Assembly: GCA_003553825.1 (NCBI GenBank)
Contig: PWFL01000055.1
Coordinates: 1-6,733 of the forward strand
DNA: 6,733 nt
Direction: 5' to 3'
DNA from: Candidatus Iainarchaeum sp.
GTDB taxonomy: Archaea > B1Sed10-29
Positions 1-5,199 of this stretch are shown here, piece by piece; positions within the stretch are counted from its first letter, which is position 1, and every line of letters starts with the position of its first letter. The position numbers were made by a program, and so were the translations under genes. The notes under the pieces are model-generated. The model was not told the origin of the DNA. It searched no databases and was given only the letters and a program-made list of their open reading frames with translations.

Positions 1-59
1 CAGAAGAACTATCAGAAATCGAAGAAAAACTGAAAAAAGAAAAAAAGAAAAACCAATAA
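1..59 (+). CDS. C-terminal tail of an unidentified protein (5' truncated)
   Basis: The third reading frame is open from the left edge to a TAA at 57-59 and encodes a Glu/Lys-rich tail (EELSEIEEKLKKEKKKNQ) of about 18 residues that looks like the end of a charged helix or coiled coil. It stops 21 bases before trmJ on the same strand, with no promoter-like element between, so the two are probably co-transcribed. Too little is visible to name the product. The other two frames give either an early stop or no continuation that fits the neighbouring gene. Confidence 0.5.
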   Translation, partial: EELSEIEEKLKKEKKKNQ

Positions 60-80
60 ACAGAGAAAGGTTAGAGAAGA

Positions 81-770
81 ATGAAAGTAGTATTCGTGGA
101 ACCAGAGACTTCAGGAAACATAGGAGCACTAGCCCGAGTAATGAACAACTTTGGAGAAGATGAACTAATTCTAATCAACCCACAGTGCGAAGTAGAAACA
201 GGAGAAACCAGAGCAAGAGCAAAACACGCGTACGAAACAATTAAAAACGCCAGAATTCTGGAGGACCTTGATCAAGTGAAAGAAGAAGCAGACACACTAA
301 TAGGAACAACCGGAAAGATACCGGAAAATTACAAATGGGAAAGAACGCATTTAACACCCACAGAACTACGAGAAAACATTGAGAAAGGAGAAGGAGAAAA
401 CGCATTAATACTAGGAAGAGAAGGAAAGGGCCTGAGCAACGAAGAACTGAGAAAATGCGATGTAGTAGCACACATCCCAACAAATGAAGAATATCCAGTG
501 ATGAACATAACCCACGCAGCAACAGTACTACTATACGAATTATACAAAGCAGAAAAAAACACAGAAAATCCTGGAAAGATATCAAAAGAAAAACAAACAC
601 TCTTCAAATATACAGAAGAAACAATAGAAAACCTAGAAGACATAAAGAAACCAGAAGAAACTAAAAAAATATTTAAAAGAGTTTTAAACAAATCCTTCTT
701 GCAAGAAAAAGAAGCGCACAGCCTGATAAGCGCGTTCAAAGAAATAAAAAATAAACTAAATGAAAAATAA
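81..770 (+). CDS. trmJ: tRNA (cytidine-2'-O-)-methyltransferase, TrmJ/SpoU family
   Basis: A 229-residue SPOUT-class (TrmH/SpoU) enzyme that transfers a methyl group from S-adenosylmethionine to the 2'-OH of a tRNA ribose. Family members of the TrmJ type act at position 32 of the anticodon loop, and the characterised archaeal one is specific for C32. All three motifs are visible: motif 1 at about residues 7-24 (PETSGNIGALARVM, with the expected catalytic Arg19), motif 2 at about 109-122 (LGREGKGLSNEE) and motif 3 at about 132-147 (IPT...YPVMNITHAA), which form the knotted SAM site; the IGTTGK loop (74-79) precedes them. Residues 165-229 form a helical, Lys/Glu-rich C-terminal extension like that of other TrmJ proteins. 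The ATG at 81 is the first in frame and follows a weak AAAGG purine tract at 67-70. Length is typical, and nothing suggests damage. Confidence 0.9.
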   Translation: MKVVFVEPETSGNIGALARVMNNFGEDELILINPQCEVETGETRARAKHAYETIKNARILEDLDQVKEEADTLIGTTGKIPENYKWERTHLTPTELRENIEKGEGENALILGREGKGLSNEELRKCDVVAHIPTNEEYPVMNITHAATVLLYELYKAEKNTENPGKISKEKQTLFKYTEETIENLEDIKKPEETKKIFKRVLNKSFLQEKEAHSLISAFKEIKNKLNEK

Positions 771-893
771 GAGAGATAAAAAACTCGAGTAGATCACCGC
801 ACAACCTAACCAAACCAATCCACACCAACACCTTTAAGGAAACACGACAACCCCCACAACCCTGAAAAATCCACATGTCCATCGAACAAAAGA

Positions 894-901
894 TTTATAA
901 A
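894..901 (+). promoter_or_regulatory. TATA box for the acidic coiled-coil gene
   Basis: TTTATAAA followed by GG is a near-consensus archaeal box A. A start about 27 bases downstream falls near 924, which is after the ATG at 875 but before the ATG at 980. It therefore argues that translation starts at 980, with a leader of roughly 56 nt. The 120 bases before it (771-890) are C- and A-rich, very poor in G, and show no other gene. Confidence 0.55.
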
Positions 902-934
902 GGAATTCCGTGTTATTCTATATACACTAACAAA

Positions 935-953
935 GCTCCTGATCAACAGGAGC
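935..953 (+). promoter_or_regulatory. Hairpin in the 5' leader of the acidic coiled-coil gene
   Basis: GCTCCTG (935-941) and CAGGAGC (947-953) are perfect inverted arms of 7 bp around a 5-nt loop (ATCAA). The element lies between the inferred transcription start (about 924) and the AGGTGA ribosome binding site at 966-971, 12 bases upstream of it. It could shape access to the ribosome site or bind a protein. No function can be read from the sequence, and if translation began at 875 it would simply be coding. Confidence 0.4.
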
Positions 954-979
954 AAAACGGTGACGCAGGTGAGAAACAA

Positions 980-1432
980 ATGCCGCTGATGAATAAAATA
1001 ATGAAAAAATACGAACAAGAAGCCCAAGAAAAGATATTGGAAGCCCAACAACTCAAAAAAGAAAAAAGACAAGAAGAGTACGACGGAAAAGACGGAGCAG
1101 AGATACTACATGACCCATACAGTGATGAAGAAGAAGATGAATCAGTAGAAATAGATATAGAGAACAATGGAAATGATACAGAAGAAATAAACAATGTAGA
1201 AACACAAGGAAAAGTGATGGACTCAAAAGAACTGATAAAGAACAACGAAACCGACGAAGAAGTGATAGAAACAAAAAACGAAATAGAAAAACTATGCAAA
1301 TCGCTTCAAAAAGCAAATCAAGCACTGGAAAAAATAAAAGAAAAAGAACACGTCCTGGAAAAAGTAAAAGAGATGAATAAAGAAGAAATTCAGGAAACAG
1401 AAGCAATGCAGAAACAAAAAATAGAAATATAG
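980..1432 (+). CDS. Acidic, coiled-coil hypothetical protein (150 aa)
   Basis: I do not recognise a family. The 150-residue product has no hydrophobic segment. Residues 10-34 and about 95-150 are Glu/Lys/Gln-rich and likely to form coiled coils; between them lies a strongly acidic, probably disordered stretch (SDEEEDESVEIDIEN, about 48-62). One Cys (106) is present. The frame is open back to an ATG at 875 (185 residues), but I prefer 980: it has AGGTGA at 966-971 with 8-base spacing, a TATA box at 894-901 puts the transcript start after 875, and the extra N-terminal 35 residues have no ribosome binding site and look unlike the rest. It stands between trmJ and a small membrane-protein gene, each with its own spacing, so an operon is not evident. 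A structural or scaffold role is possible but unsupported. Confidence 0.65.
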   Translation: MPLMNKIMKKYEQEAQEKILEAQQLKKEKRQEEYDGKDGAEILHDPYSDEEEDESVEIDIENNGNDTEEINNVETQGKVMDSKELIKNNETDEEVIETKNEIEKLCKSLQKANQALEKIKEKEHVLEKVKEMNKEEIQETEAMQKQKIEI

Positions 1433-1462
1433 CTTCCAAAGCAAAACACCAAAGAGAATAAG

Positions 1463-1470
1463 TATTTATT
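1463..1470 (+). promoter_or_regulatory. TATA box placing the transcript start on the ATG at 1493
   Basis: TATTTATT is centred 26-27 bases before the ATG at 1493, so the mRNA should begin at or next to the start codon, the leaderless arrangement common in archaea. A longer frame beginning with TTG at 1469 would start inside this box and is not credible. Confidence 0.55.
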
Positions 1471-1492
1471 GCACGAAATCCAGAAAAGAAAC

Positions 1493-1696
1493 ATGGGCGT
1501 AGTGAAAACAGTAATAGACGATATATTTAACTCAATAGAGGACATGGTATCCTTCATAATTCTCTACAGCTTGACAATCTTCACGCTAGGAATATTCTGG
1601 GGCTACAGATATGCAGGAACCGAAGAAATGTGGTGGCCAATATACATACTATTCATAGGGCTATTTATCAAAGTAATCAAAGACTGGTCAACCTAG
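1493..1696 (+). CDS. Small two-helix membrane protein (67 aa)
   Basis: I do not recognise the family. The 67-residue product has a short amphipathic N-terminal part (1-18), a first membrane segment at about residues 20-38 (FIILYSLTIFTLGIFWGY), a short polar turn containing RYAGTEE, and a second segment at about 46-62 (WWPIYILFIGLFIKV), ending with Lys/Asp/Trp. By charge, the Arg/Glu-containing turn and both short tails leave the topology ambiguous. The gene is apparently leaderless, with no Shine-Dalgarno match and a TATA box 27 bases upstream. It is 60 bases downstream of the acidic coiled-coil gene on the same strand but has its own promoter. Codon choice (A/C at third positions) matches its + strand neighbours, which supports a real gene. 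Confidence 0.65.
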   Translation: MGVVKTVIDDIFNSIEDMVSFIILYSLTIFTLGIFWGYRYAGTEEMWWPIYILFIGLFIKVIKDWST

Positions 1697-1704
1697 ATTT
1701 CCTT

Positions 1705-1710
1705 AAAAAA
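1705..1710 (-). terminator. T-run ending the candidate small RNA
   Basis: On the minus strand a run of six T follows the paired 3' end of the candidate RNA after about 8 bases. Short T-runs terminate archaeal transcription. It also sits just past the stop codon of the convergent small membrane-protein gene. Confidence 0.35.
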
Positions 1711-1718
1711 TAGTTATA

Positions 1719-1791
1719 GGACAGCACTGTTCGGAACTCAAAGTCGATTTCATCCTAAAATCAAACAGCCTGGTGTCCTCATCACAGTGCC
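1719..1791 (-). ncRNA. Candidate structured small RNA downstream of 5S rRNA
   Basis: No protein frame is convincing here, yet the minus strand has the parts of an RNA gene. Two TTTATTAA boxes (1815-1822 and 1800-1807), identical to the one serving the 5S gene, predict starts near 1791 and 1776. The RNA from 1791 begins GGCACTGTGATGAGG; GCACTGT pairs perfectly with ACAGTGC near the 3' end (minus-strand 1730-1724). A competing pairing joins AGGACA/TGTCCT (1774-1779 with 1718-1723), and an internal arm has a 5-bp stem (1746-1750/1758-1762) with a 7-nt loop. GTGATGA at 1785-1779 is a perfect C-box, but no clean D box (CUGA) follows at the right spacing; CCGA and TTGA are the nearest. A C/D-box-like guide RNA is possible. 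It is not a normal tRNA: no T-loop and no U33. Confidence 0.3.
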
Positions 1792-1799
1792 AATAAAAA

Positions 1800-1822
1800 T
1801 TAATAAACTAGACCTTAATAAA
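1800..1822 (-). promoter_or_regulatory. Tandem TATA-like boxes for the candidate small RNA
   Basis: On the minus strand the 8-mer TTTATTAA occurs twice, at 1815-1822 and 1800-1807, 15 bases apart. The same 8-mer lies at 1996-2003, 27 bases before the 5S rRNA. Applying that distance puts starts at about 1791 (GGCACTG...) and 1776 (near GGACACC...). The region is AT-rich, so chance matches are possible. Confidence 0.35.
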
Positions 1823-1830
1823 CATTGAAT

Positions 1831-1842
1831 AAAAAGAGAAAA
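1831..1842 (-). terminator. T-rich terminator after 5S rRNA
   Basis: Reading the minus strand past the 5S helix I, the sequence runs CTCCTTTTCTCTTTTTATT: two T-runs of four and five within 12 bases, about 15-25 bases after the rRNA end. This is the usual archaeal stop signal for stable RNA genes. Confidence 0.45.
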
Positions 1843-1856
1843 GGAGTATAAGGAAG

Positions 1857-1972
1857 ACTTGGCAGCGTACCACATTTCCCACTGAAAAGCAGTACTCAGC
1901 AGGTCGCTGGAGGACTTAACTACCGGGTTCGGAATGAGTCCGGGTGTGACCCCTCCGCTGTGGCCGCCAAGC
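1857..1972 (-). rRNA. rrf: 5S ribosomal RNA
   Basis: The minus strand carries a full 5S rRNA of about 115 nt. Diagnostic blocks in order are GGCGGCCACAGCGG at the 5' end, ACACCCGGACTCATTCCGAA and CCCGGTAGTTAAGTCCTCC in the helix II/III region, and TCAGTGGGAAATGTGGTACGC before the 3' end. The ends pair as helix I (1964-1971 with 1858-1865, 8 pairs including one G-U). It is the RNA that links the central protuberance of the large subunit to tRNA-site signalling. No 16S, 23S or tRNA gene is within the window on either side, so the gene is transcribed alone from its own promoter and ended by a T-rich tract. The exact terminal bases are uncertain by a few positions. Confidence 0.95.
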
Positions 1973-1995
1973 AATAATAATTCTACACACCCTCC

Positions 1996-2005
1996 TTAAT
2001 AAAAG
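1996..2005. promoter_or_regulatory. TATA element of the 5S gene, possibly shared with the divergent reductase gene
   Basis: CTTTTATTAA on the minus strand is centred about 27 bases before the inferred 5S start, the canonical archaeal spacing. Read on the plus strand the same bases (TTAATAAAAG) would start a transcript near 2026, giving the reductase gene at 2045 a leader of about 19 nt. A second plus-strand candidate, CATAAAAC at 2011-2018, would make that gene nearly leaderless. Confidence 0.5.
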
Positions 2006-2044
2006 TAACCCATAAAACAACTACTGGAACAAAAAATTGGTAAA

Positions 2045-3127
2045 ATGAAAAAAACACTCATAATAGGAAGCGGAATAGTGGGCACGTACCTCGCAAAACA
2101 ACTCGGAGACAGAGCCGAGGTATGGGAGAAGAACAAAAAACTCAAAAGAAAAACATGCGGTGGACTTATCTCAAAGACAGGTCTCAACAGCTTGAACCTG
2201 CCGCACCAAGAAACCGTTCTAAACAAAGTTAAAAGCGCGAAGATCAAAGCTGGAGAAGAACAATTCACCGTGGAAAGAAAAAAACCACAAGCACTCGTGC
2301 TCGACATGAAAAAACTCAAGAAAAAACTAAGAGAACAAGCAAAGGAAAAAGGAGCCAAAATCAAAAAAGGAAAAACCTGGAAATCGAGCCAAGAAAAAAA
2401 CCAGGAAAAAGACAGAACCCTCGTTGGAACAGACGGAGCAATATCACAAGTAGCCAGGAAAAAGAGCAAGCTAAACCCAACCTACTCAACCTATCAAATA
2501 GTAACAGAAACTCAAGTGAACCCGGACCAGGTTGAACTATACCTCGGGGAATACGCACCAAAGTTCTTTGCCTGGAAAATACCTTTAAACAAAAAACAGG
2601 CAAAGCTAGGGATAGCAACACTGGGAAAAAACCCAAAAAAAGCATTCAAACAGTTCACAGATAAAGAAAAAATAGAGATAGATGAAGAAGAGATAAAAAG
2701 AGAAGAATCAGCACCAATACCTCTATTCGACCCAGATAAAAAAATAATTGGAAAGAACTGGGCACTGTTAGGAGATGCAGCTGGACAGGTGAAAGCCACA
2801 ACAGGAGGAGGCGTTGTATTAGGATGCAAGTCAGCGGAATACCTGGCCGAAGCAATAAAAAAACAAAAGCTGGAACTGTACAAACAAAAATACGAAGAAA
2901 ACATAAAACCAGGCCTGAAAACTCACCTAAAACTTAGAAAATACCTAAATAACTCCAACAAAGAGAGATTGATTAAAAAAATAAAAAAACACAAAGTAGA
3001 CAAGTTAATAGAAAAACACGGGGACATGGACCACCCAGGGAAACTCAAAAAAGAAGTAATGAAAAGACCACAGTTATGGCCACTGGTAATCGACTACCTG
3101 ACAAACGGAAAACTCACAAAAAAATAA
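2045..3127 (+). CDS. Geranylgeranyl-reductase-family FAD-dependent oxidoreductase
   Basis: A 360-residue flavoprotein of the geranylgeranyl reductase family, whose archaeal members saturate the isoprenoid chains of membrane lipids (digeranylgeranylglycerophospholipid reductase) or of polyprenyl carriers. FAD-binding motifs are in order: the Rossmann GSGIVG (8-13), GTDGAIS (128-134, the usual G-A-D-G-x-x-S) and GDAAG followed by TGGGVVLG (243-260) around the flavin. The family's conserved Cys is present in TCGGLIS (37-43), a site tied to catalysis in studied homologues. The substrate-sheet motif appears as FFAWKIP (174-180). The protein is somewhat shorter than the 390-410 residues I expect for the family and is unusually Lys-rich. 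The ATG follows only a weak TTGGT. Its 3' end faces uppS with 23 bases between. Exact substrate (phospholipid, dolichol or menaquinone chain) cannot be decided. Confidence 0.82.
   Translation: MKKTLIIGSGIVGTYLAKQLGDRAEVWEKNKKLKRKTCGGLISKTGLNSLNLPHQETVLNKVKSAKIKAGEEQFTVERKKPQALVLDMKKLKKKLREQAKEKGAKIKKGKTWKSSQEKNQEKDRTLVGTDGAISQVARKKSKLNPTYSTYQIVTETQVNPDQVELYLGEYAPKFFAWKIPLNKKQAKLGIATLGKNPKKAFKQFTDKEKIEIDEEEIKREESAPIPLFDPDKKIIGKNWALLGDAAGQVKATTGGGVVLGCKSAEYLAEAIKKQKLELYKQKYEENIKPGLKTHLKLRKYLNNSNKERLIKKIKKHKVDKLIEKHGDMDHPGKLKKEVMKRPQLWPLVIDYLTNGKLTKK
3118..3124 (-). terminator. T-run terminator for uppS inside the end of the reductase gene
   Basis: Past the uppS stop the minus strand reads TTTTATTTGCTTATTTTTTTGTG, including a run of seven T that is the Lys-Lys codons of the opposing reductase gene. 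It is a plausible end for the uppS transcript and implies the two convergent mRNAs overlap. Confidence 0.35.
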
Positions 3128-3134
3128 GCAAATA

Positions 3135-3156
3135 AAATTCACTTTCAAATTCACTT
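3135..3156. repeat. Perfect 10-bp tandem direct repeat at the convergent gene junction
   Basis: AAATTCACTT occurs at 3135-3144 and again at 3147-3156, separated by TC. The second copy contains the uppS stop codon. Probably a small slippage duplication; no binding site can be assigned. Confidence 0.5.
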
Positions 3157-3891
3157 GCCGAACTTTCTCTTAGTATCTTCGTAAAACTCAATAGCTCTGT
3201 CAAATTCTCGCCTATCGAACTCGGGCCAGAGCTTTTCACTGAAAAAAAGCTCTGCATAAGCGGACTGCCATAACTGAAAATTGCTCAACCTCTGATAACC
3301 ACCGGTTCTAATAATCAAATCCAGATCAAAACCTGAATAGAGCTCATCCTGAAGATTCTGTTCATTAACAACTTTATCTTTTTCCTTCAAACTATTTACC
3401 GCATCAATTAATTCAGCCCTACCCCCATAACCAATAGCTATCTTCAAATCATAGTTACTATAAGCTTCAGTAGTTTCCTCAATTTCTTCAACCTGCTTCA
3501 TGATCGGGTTCATAAGATCTCTCCTACCGATCACTTCAACTTTGACCTCGTTATCATGAATGTCGTCGGATTCAGTCAACTTCTCCAAGTTCTTCTTGTA
3601 CAGATCAATAAGAGTCTCAAGCTCTTCTCCAGATCTAGAGATGTTTTCAGTGCTCAAAGCATAAATAACAGCTTTATCAATCGTAGGATGATCAATACAC
3701 CAATTAAAAACCTGTTCTCCTTTTTCAAAACCTCTTTGATAAGCTTCACGGTAATTTATCCCATTTTTCTCAGCGTACCTCCTATTACCATCAGGTATAA
3801 TACCAATAGCTTTCAAACAAGCATCTCCCTCTAATTTACTGCCTCCACTACGTCCCTCCTCTGAACTATTTTTCTCACTCTTACCTTCCAT
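3151..3891 (-). CDS. uppS: cis-prenyltransferase (polyprenyl/undecaprenyl diphosphate synthase family)
   Basis: A 246-residue Z-type prenyltransferase that extends an allylic diphosphate with isopentenyl diphosphate in cis; in archaea it builds the dolichyl-type carrier for protein glycosylation. Conserved regions, numbered from the ATG at 3891: GIIPDGNRR (30-38, catalytic Asp34), YALSTEN (77-83), GYGGR (154-158), IIRTGGYQRLSNF (193-205, diphosphate-binding Arg195, Arg201, Ser203) and AYAELFF (211-217, metal-binding Glu214). One oddity is Tyr199 in RTGGYQR, where family members generally have Glu. Start choice: AGGTG lies 5 bases before the ATG at 3891; a GTG at 3912 would add 7 residues but has no ribosome site. 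The first 27 residues are hydrophilic, Ser/Gly/Glu-rich. Third positions are rich in T and G, unlike all + strand genes here. Function is well supported, chain length is not. Confidence 0.9.
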   Translation of the reverse strand: MEGKSEKNSSEEGRSGGSKLEGDACLKAIGIIPDGNRRYAEKNGINYREAYQRGFEKGEQVFNWCIDHPTIDKAVIYALSTENISRSGEELETLIDLYKKNLEKLTESDDIHDNEVKVEVIGRRDLMNPIMKQVEEIEETTEAYSNYDLKIAIGYGGRAELIDAVNSLKEKDKVVNEQNLQDELYSGFDLDLIIRTGGYQRLSNFQLWQSAYAELFFSEKLWPEFDRREFDRAIEFYEDTKRKFGK

Positions 3892-3940
3892 TTCCACACC
3901 TTCAAATTTCACGAATCAATTCAAGCTTCACTAAACCCTT

Positions 3941-3948
3941 TTATTTAT
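3941..3948 (-). promoter_or_regulatory. TATA box of uppS
   Basis: ATAAATAA followed by AAGGG on the minus strand predicts a start near 3918. That gives a leader of about 27 nt to the ATG at 3891, long enough to include the AGGTG ribosome site. Confidence 0.5.
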
Positions 3949-3977
3949 CTAGTGACTTATAACTGTAAACTCTTGAA

Positions 3978-4022
3978 AATATAAAAAACAACGGAGTTTA
4001 TAAAACCGGTGTTAAAAAGGTG
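3978..4022 (+). promoter_or_regulatory. Promoter and ribosome site of the first pilin-like gene
   Basis: Two plus-strand TATA candidates are present: AATATAAAA at 3978-3986 (start near 4008, leader about 20 nt) and TTTATAAA at 3997-4004 (start on the ATG at 4028, leaderless). AGGTG at 4018-4022, 5 bases before the ATG, favours the first box; both may be used. This intergenic stretch also holds the divergent uppS promoter. Confidence 0.5.
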
Positions 4023-4027
4023 TTCAA

Positions 4028-4618
4028 ATGAAGAAAGGAGTCATCCCCGTAATTTCATACACTTTACTCGTGGCGATAATAGTCATAACCACATCAGCAG
4101 CGTACTTCTGGGCCTATCCCCACATGGAGAAACTTGGAGAAGGAGCAAAATCACAAACACTGTTAAACCAAATGCAGAGCATGGACTACATAGTCAGACA
4201 GGTCGCACACGGATCCATAGGATTCCAAAATTCAGTTGCCTTACACCTACCAGAAGGAAACATAATGCTGGATGACGAACACAACAAAATTGTGCTCACG
4301 TACCAACAAGAAACCTCCTCGATAGGACAGGTACCAAGACCAGAAGAAGAAGAGATAACCTTCTCCTGTGAAGAAGGAGCCGAATACATCAATCACACAC
4401 AGACAGGTATCCTAGCAAGAAGAGCAGGAGACTACACTCATGTATACACAGGAGCAGCAGGAGCACCGGGAACAGCCCACGTAACACTATGCTACTCAAA
4501 CATAGACCTACAATGGAAAGAAAGATGCATTCAAGGAAGAGGAGGGCCAAAAACAGAGGTGCTCATAGAAAAAGTAGACATCGATAATAAACCAGTAGTG
4601 GAAATAGATTTCTGCTAA
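4028..4618 (+). CDS. Archaeal type IV pilin-like protein (class III signal)
   Basis: A 196-residue protein whose N-terminus, KKGVIPVISYTLLVAIIVI, matches archaeal pilins and archaellins: a short positive head (Lys2, Lys3), Gly4 as the likely prepilin-peptidase site, then a hydrophobic helix (about 5-28) with the V-x-P-V-I pattern. After cleavage the helix would form the filament core or anchor, with the globular part outside. The ectodomain has four Cys (114, 155, 167, and 196 as the last residue), so disulfides are possible, and one N-glycosylation sequon (NHT at 122). The phrase LHLPEGNIML (72-81) recurs in modified form in the next gene. It heads the locus that ends in the assembly ATPase, which supports a pilus or secretion-fibre role. 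I cannot name a specific family or tell major from minor pilin. Confidence 0.72.
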   Translation: MKKGVIPVISYTLLVAIIVITTSAAYFWAYPHMEKLGEGAKSQTLLNQMQSMDYIVRQVAHGSIGFQNSVALHLPEGNIMLDDEHNKIVLTYQQETSSIGQVPRPEEEEITFSCEEGAEYINHTQTGILARRAGDYTHVYTGAAGAPGTAHVTLCYSNIDLQWKERCIQGRGGPKTEVLIEKVDIDNKPVVEIDFC

Positions 4619-4652
4619 AAACAAAAACCAGTGGGAAATAATGCCGGGGAAA

Positions 4653-4681
4653 CTTATTTATTAAAATCCTTGTTAATATAA
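4653..4681 (+). promoter_or_regulatory. TATA-like elements before the second pilin-like gene
   Basis: TTATTTATTAAAA (4653-4665) and TTAATATAA (4673-4681) predict starts near 4685 and 4704, giving leaders of roughly 45 or 26 nt. AAAGGT at 4721-4726 is a short-spaced ribosome site for the ATG at 4730. The preceding gene ends 111 bases upstream, so this gene and the ATPase may form a separate transcript. Confidence 0.45.
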
Positions 4682-4729
4682 TCAGAGAAAACATACGAAA
4701 CAAAAAAAACAAAACATGGAAAAGGTAAA

Positions 4730-5188
4730 ATGGCATCCGTAACAGTCACAGTAGCAATAAGATACGGCCTAATGGCAGTAATACTAGCCACCGCGTACTT
4801 CACAGTACAAGGACACTCCCAAACCACAAGAACCGTACTAACAAAAGAAAAAACCGAGGAGATATCACAGTACGTAACTCAAAAAATATACCACGGTCTA
4901 TCAGCAGCACACGACCAAAACACAGAGGTGCAAACAAGACTACACCTACCATACATCGAAGGAGGATACACCATGGAACTAGGATGCATAGAGGACAGAG
5001 TAGCAATCGAGATATCAGGACGAATGCCGGACGAAGACACGATAGAAACACTTTACTTGGACTGTGATAGAGTAAACGCCACGGGAAAAACAACTGCAGG
5101 AGCAGGATGCCTAACATTCACACAGCAAGAAAGAGAAGAAGAACCAAACAAGATAAATGTAAACATGACAACGGACTGCGAAGCCTAA
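4730..5188 (+). CDS. Pilin-like secreted protein with one N-terminal helix (152 aa)
   Basis: A 152-residue protein with a single hydrophobic segment at about residues 13-27 (GLMAVILATAYFTVQ) after a short N-terminus containing Arg11, then a mostly polar exterior domain. The segment is less like the classical pilin signal than that of the upstream gene: no Pro and no clear Gly/Ala before a V-x-P-V-I pattern. The protein nevertheless shares the upstream gene's architecture: a helical spacer of 30-40 residues, then RLHLPYIEGGYTMELGC (70-86), comparable to ALHLPEGNIML, four Cys (86, 112, 127, 150) and two sequons (NAT at 116, NMT at 145). It sits 11 bases before the ATPase gene, almost certainly in one operon, so it is probably a minor pilin or pilus accessory protein. 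I know no named family for it. Confidence 0.65.
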   Translation: MASVTVTVAIRYGLMAVILATAYFTVQGHSQTTRTVLTKEKTEEISQYVTQKIYHGLSAAHDQNTEVQTRLHLPYIEGGYTMELGCIEDRVAIEISGRMPDEDTIETLYLDCDRVNATGKTTAGAGCLTFTQQEREEEPNKINVNMTTDCEA

Positions 5189-5199
5189 AGGTGAAAAAA

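Noticed and set aside
875..979. Upstream ATG start giving a 185-residue form of the acidic protein
   Set aside because: No ribosome site before 875, and the TATA box, hairpin and AGGTGA inside the extra segment fit a start at 980 better.
1469..1492. TTG start extending the small membrane protein to 75 residues
   Set aside because: The TTG lies in the TATA box, and the inferred transcript begins at about 1493.
1719..1791. tRNA gene on the minus strand (7-bp end stem, 5-bp/7-nt central arm, about 70 nt)
   Set aside because: No TTCRA T-loop, no D-arm consensus, no U33 in the central loop, and too few bases for a T-arm.
1750..1974. Open frame on the minus strand across the 5S region
   Set aside because: It is the 5S rRNA sequence itself; conservation blocks and helix I explain it as RNA.
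4009..4275. Alternative + frame overlapping the start of the first pilin-like gene
   Set aside because: It lacks hydrophobic or domain features and is a shadow of the pilin frame, which has signal, codon bias and ribosome site support.
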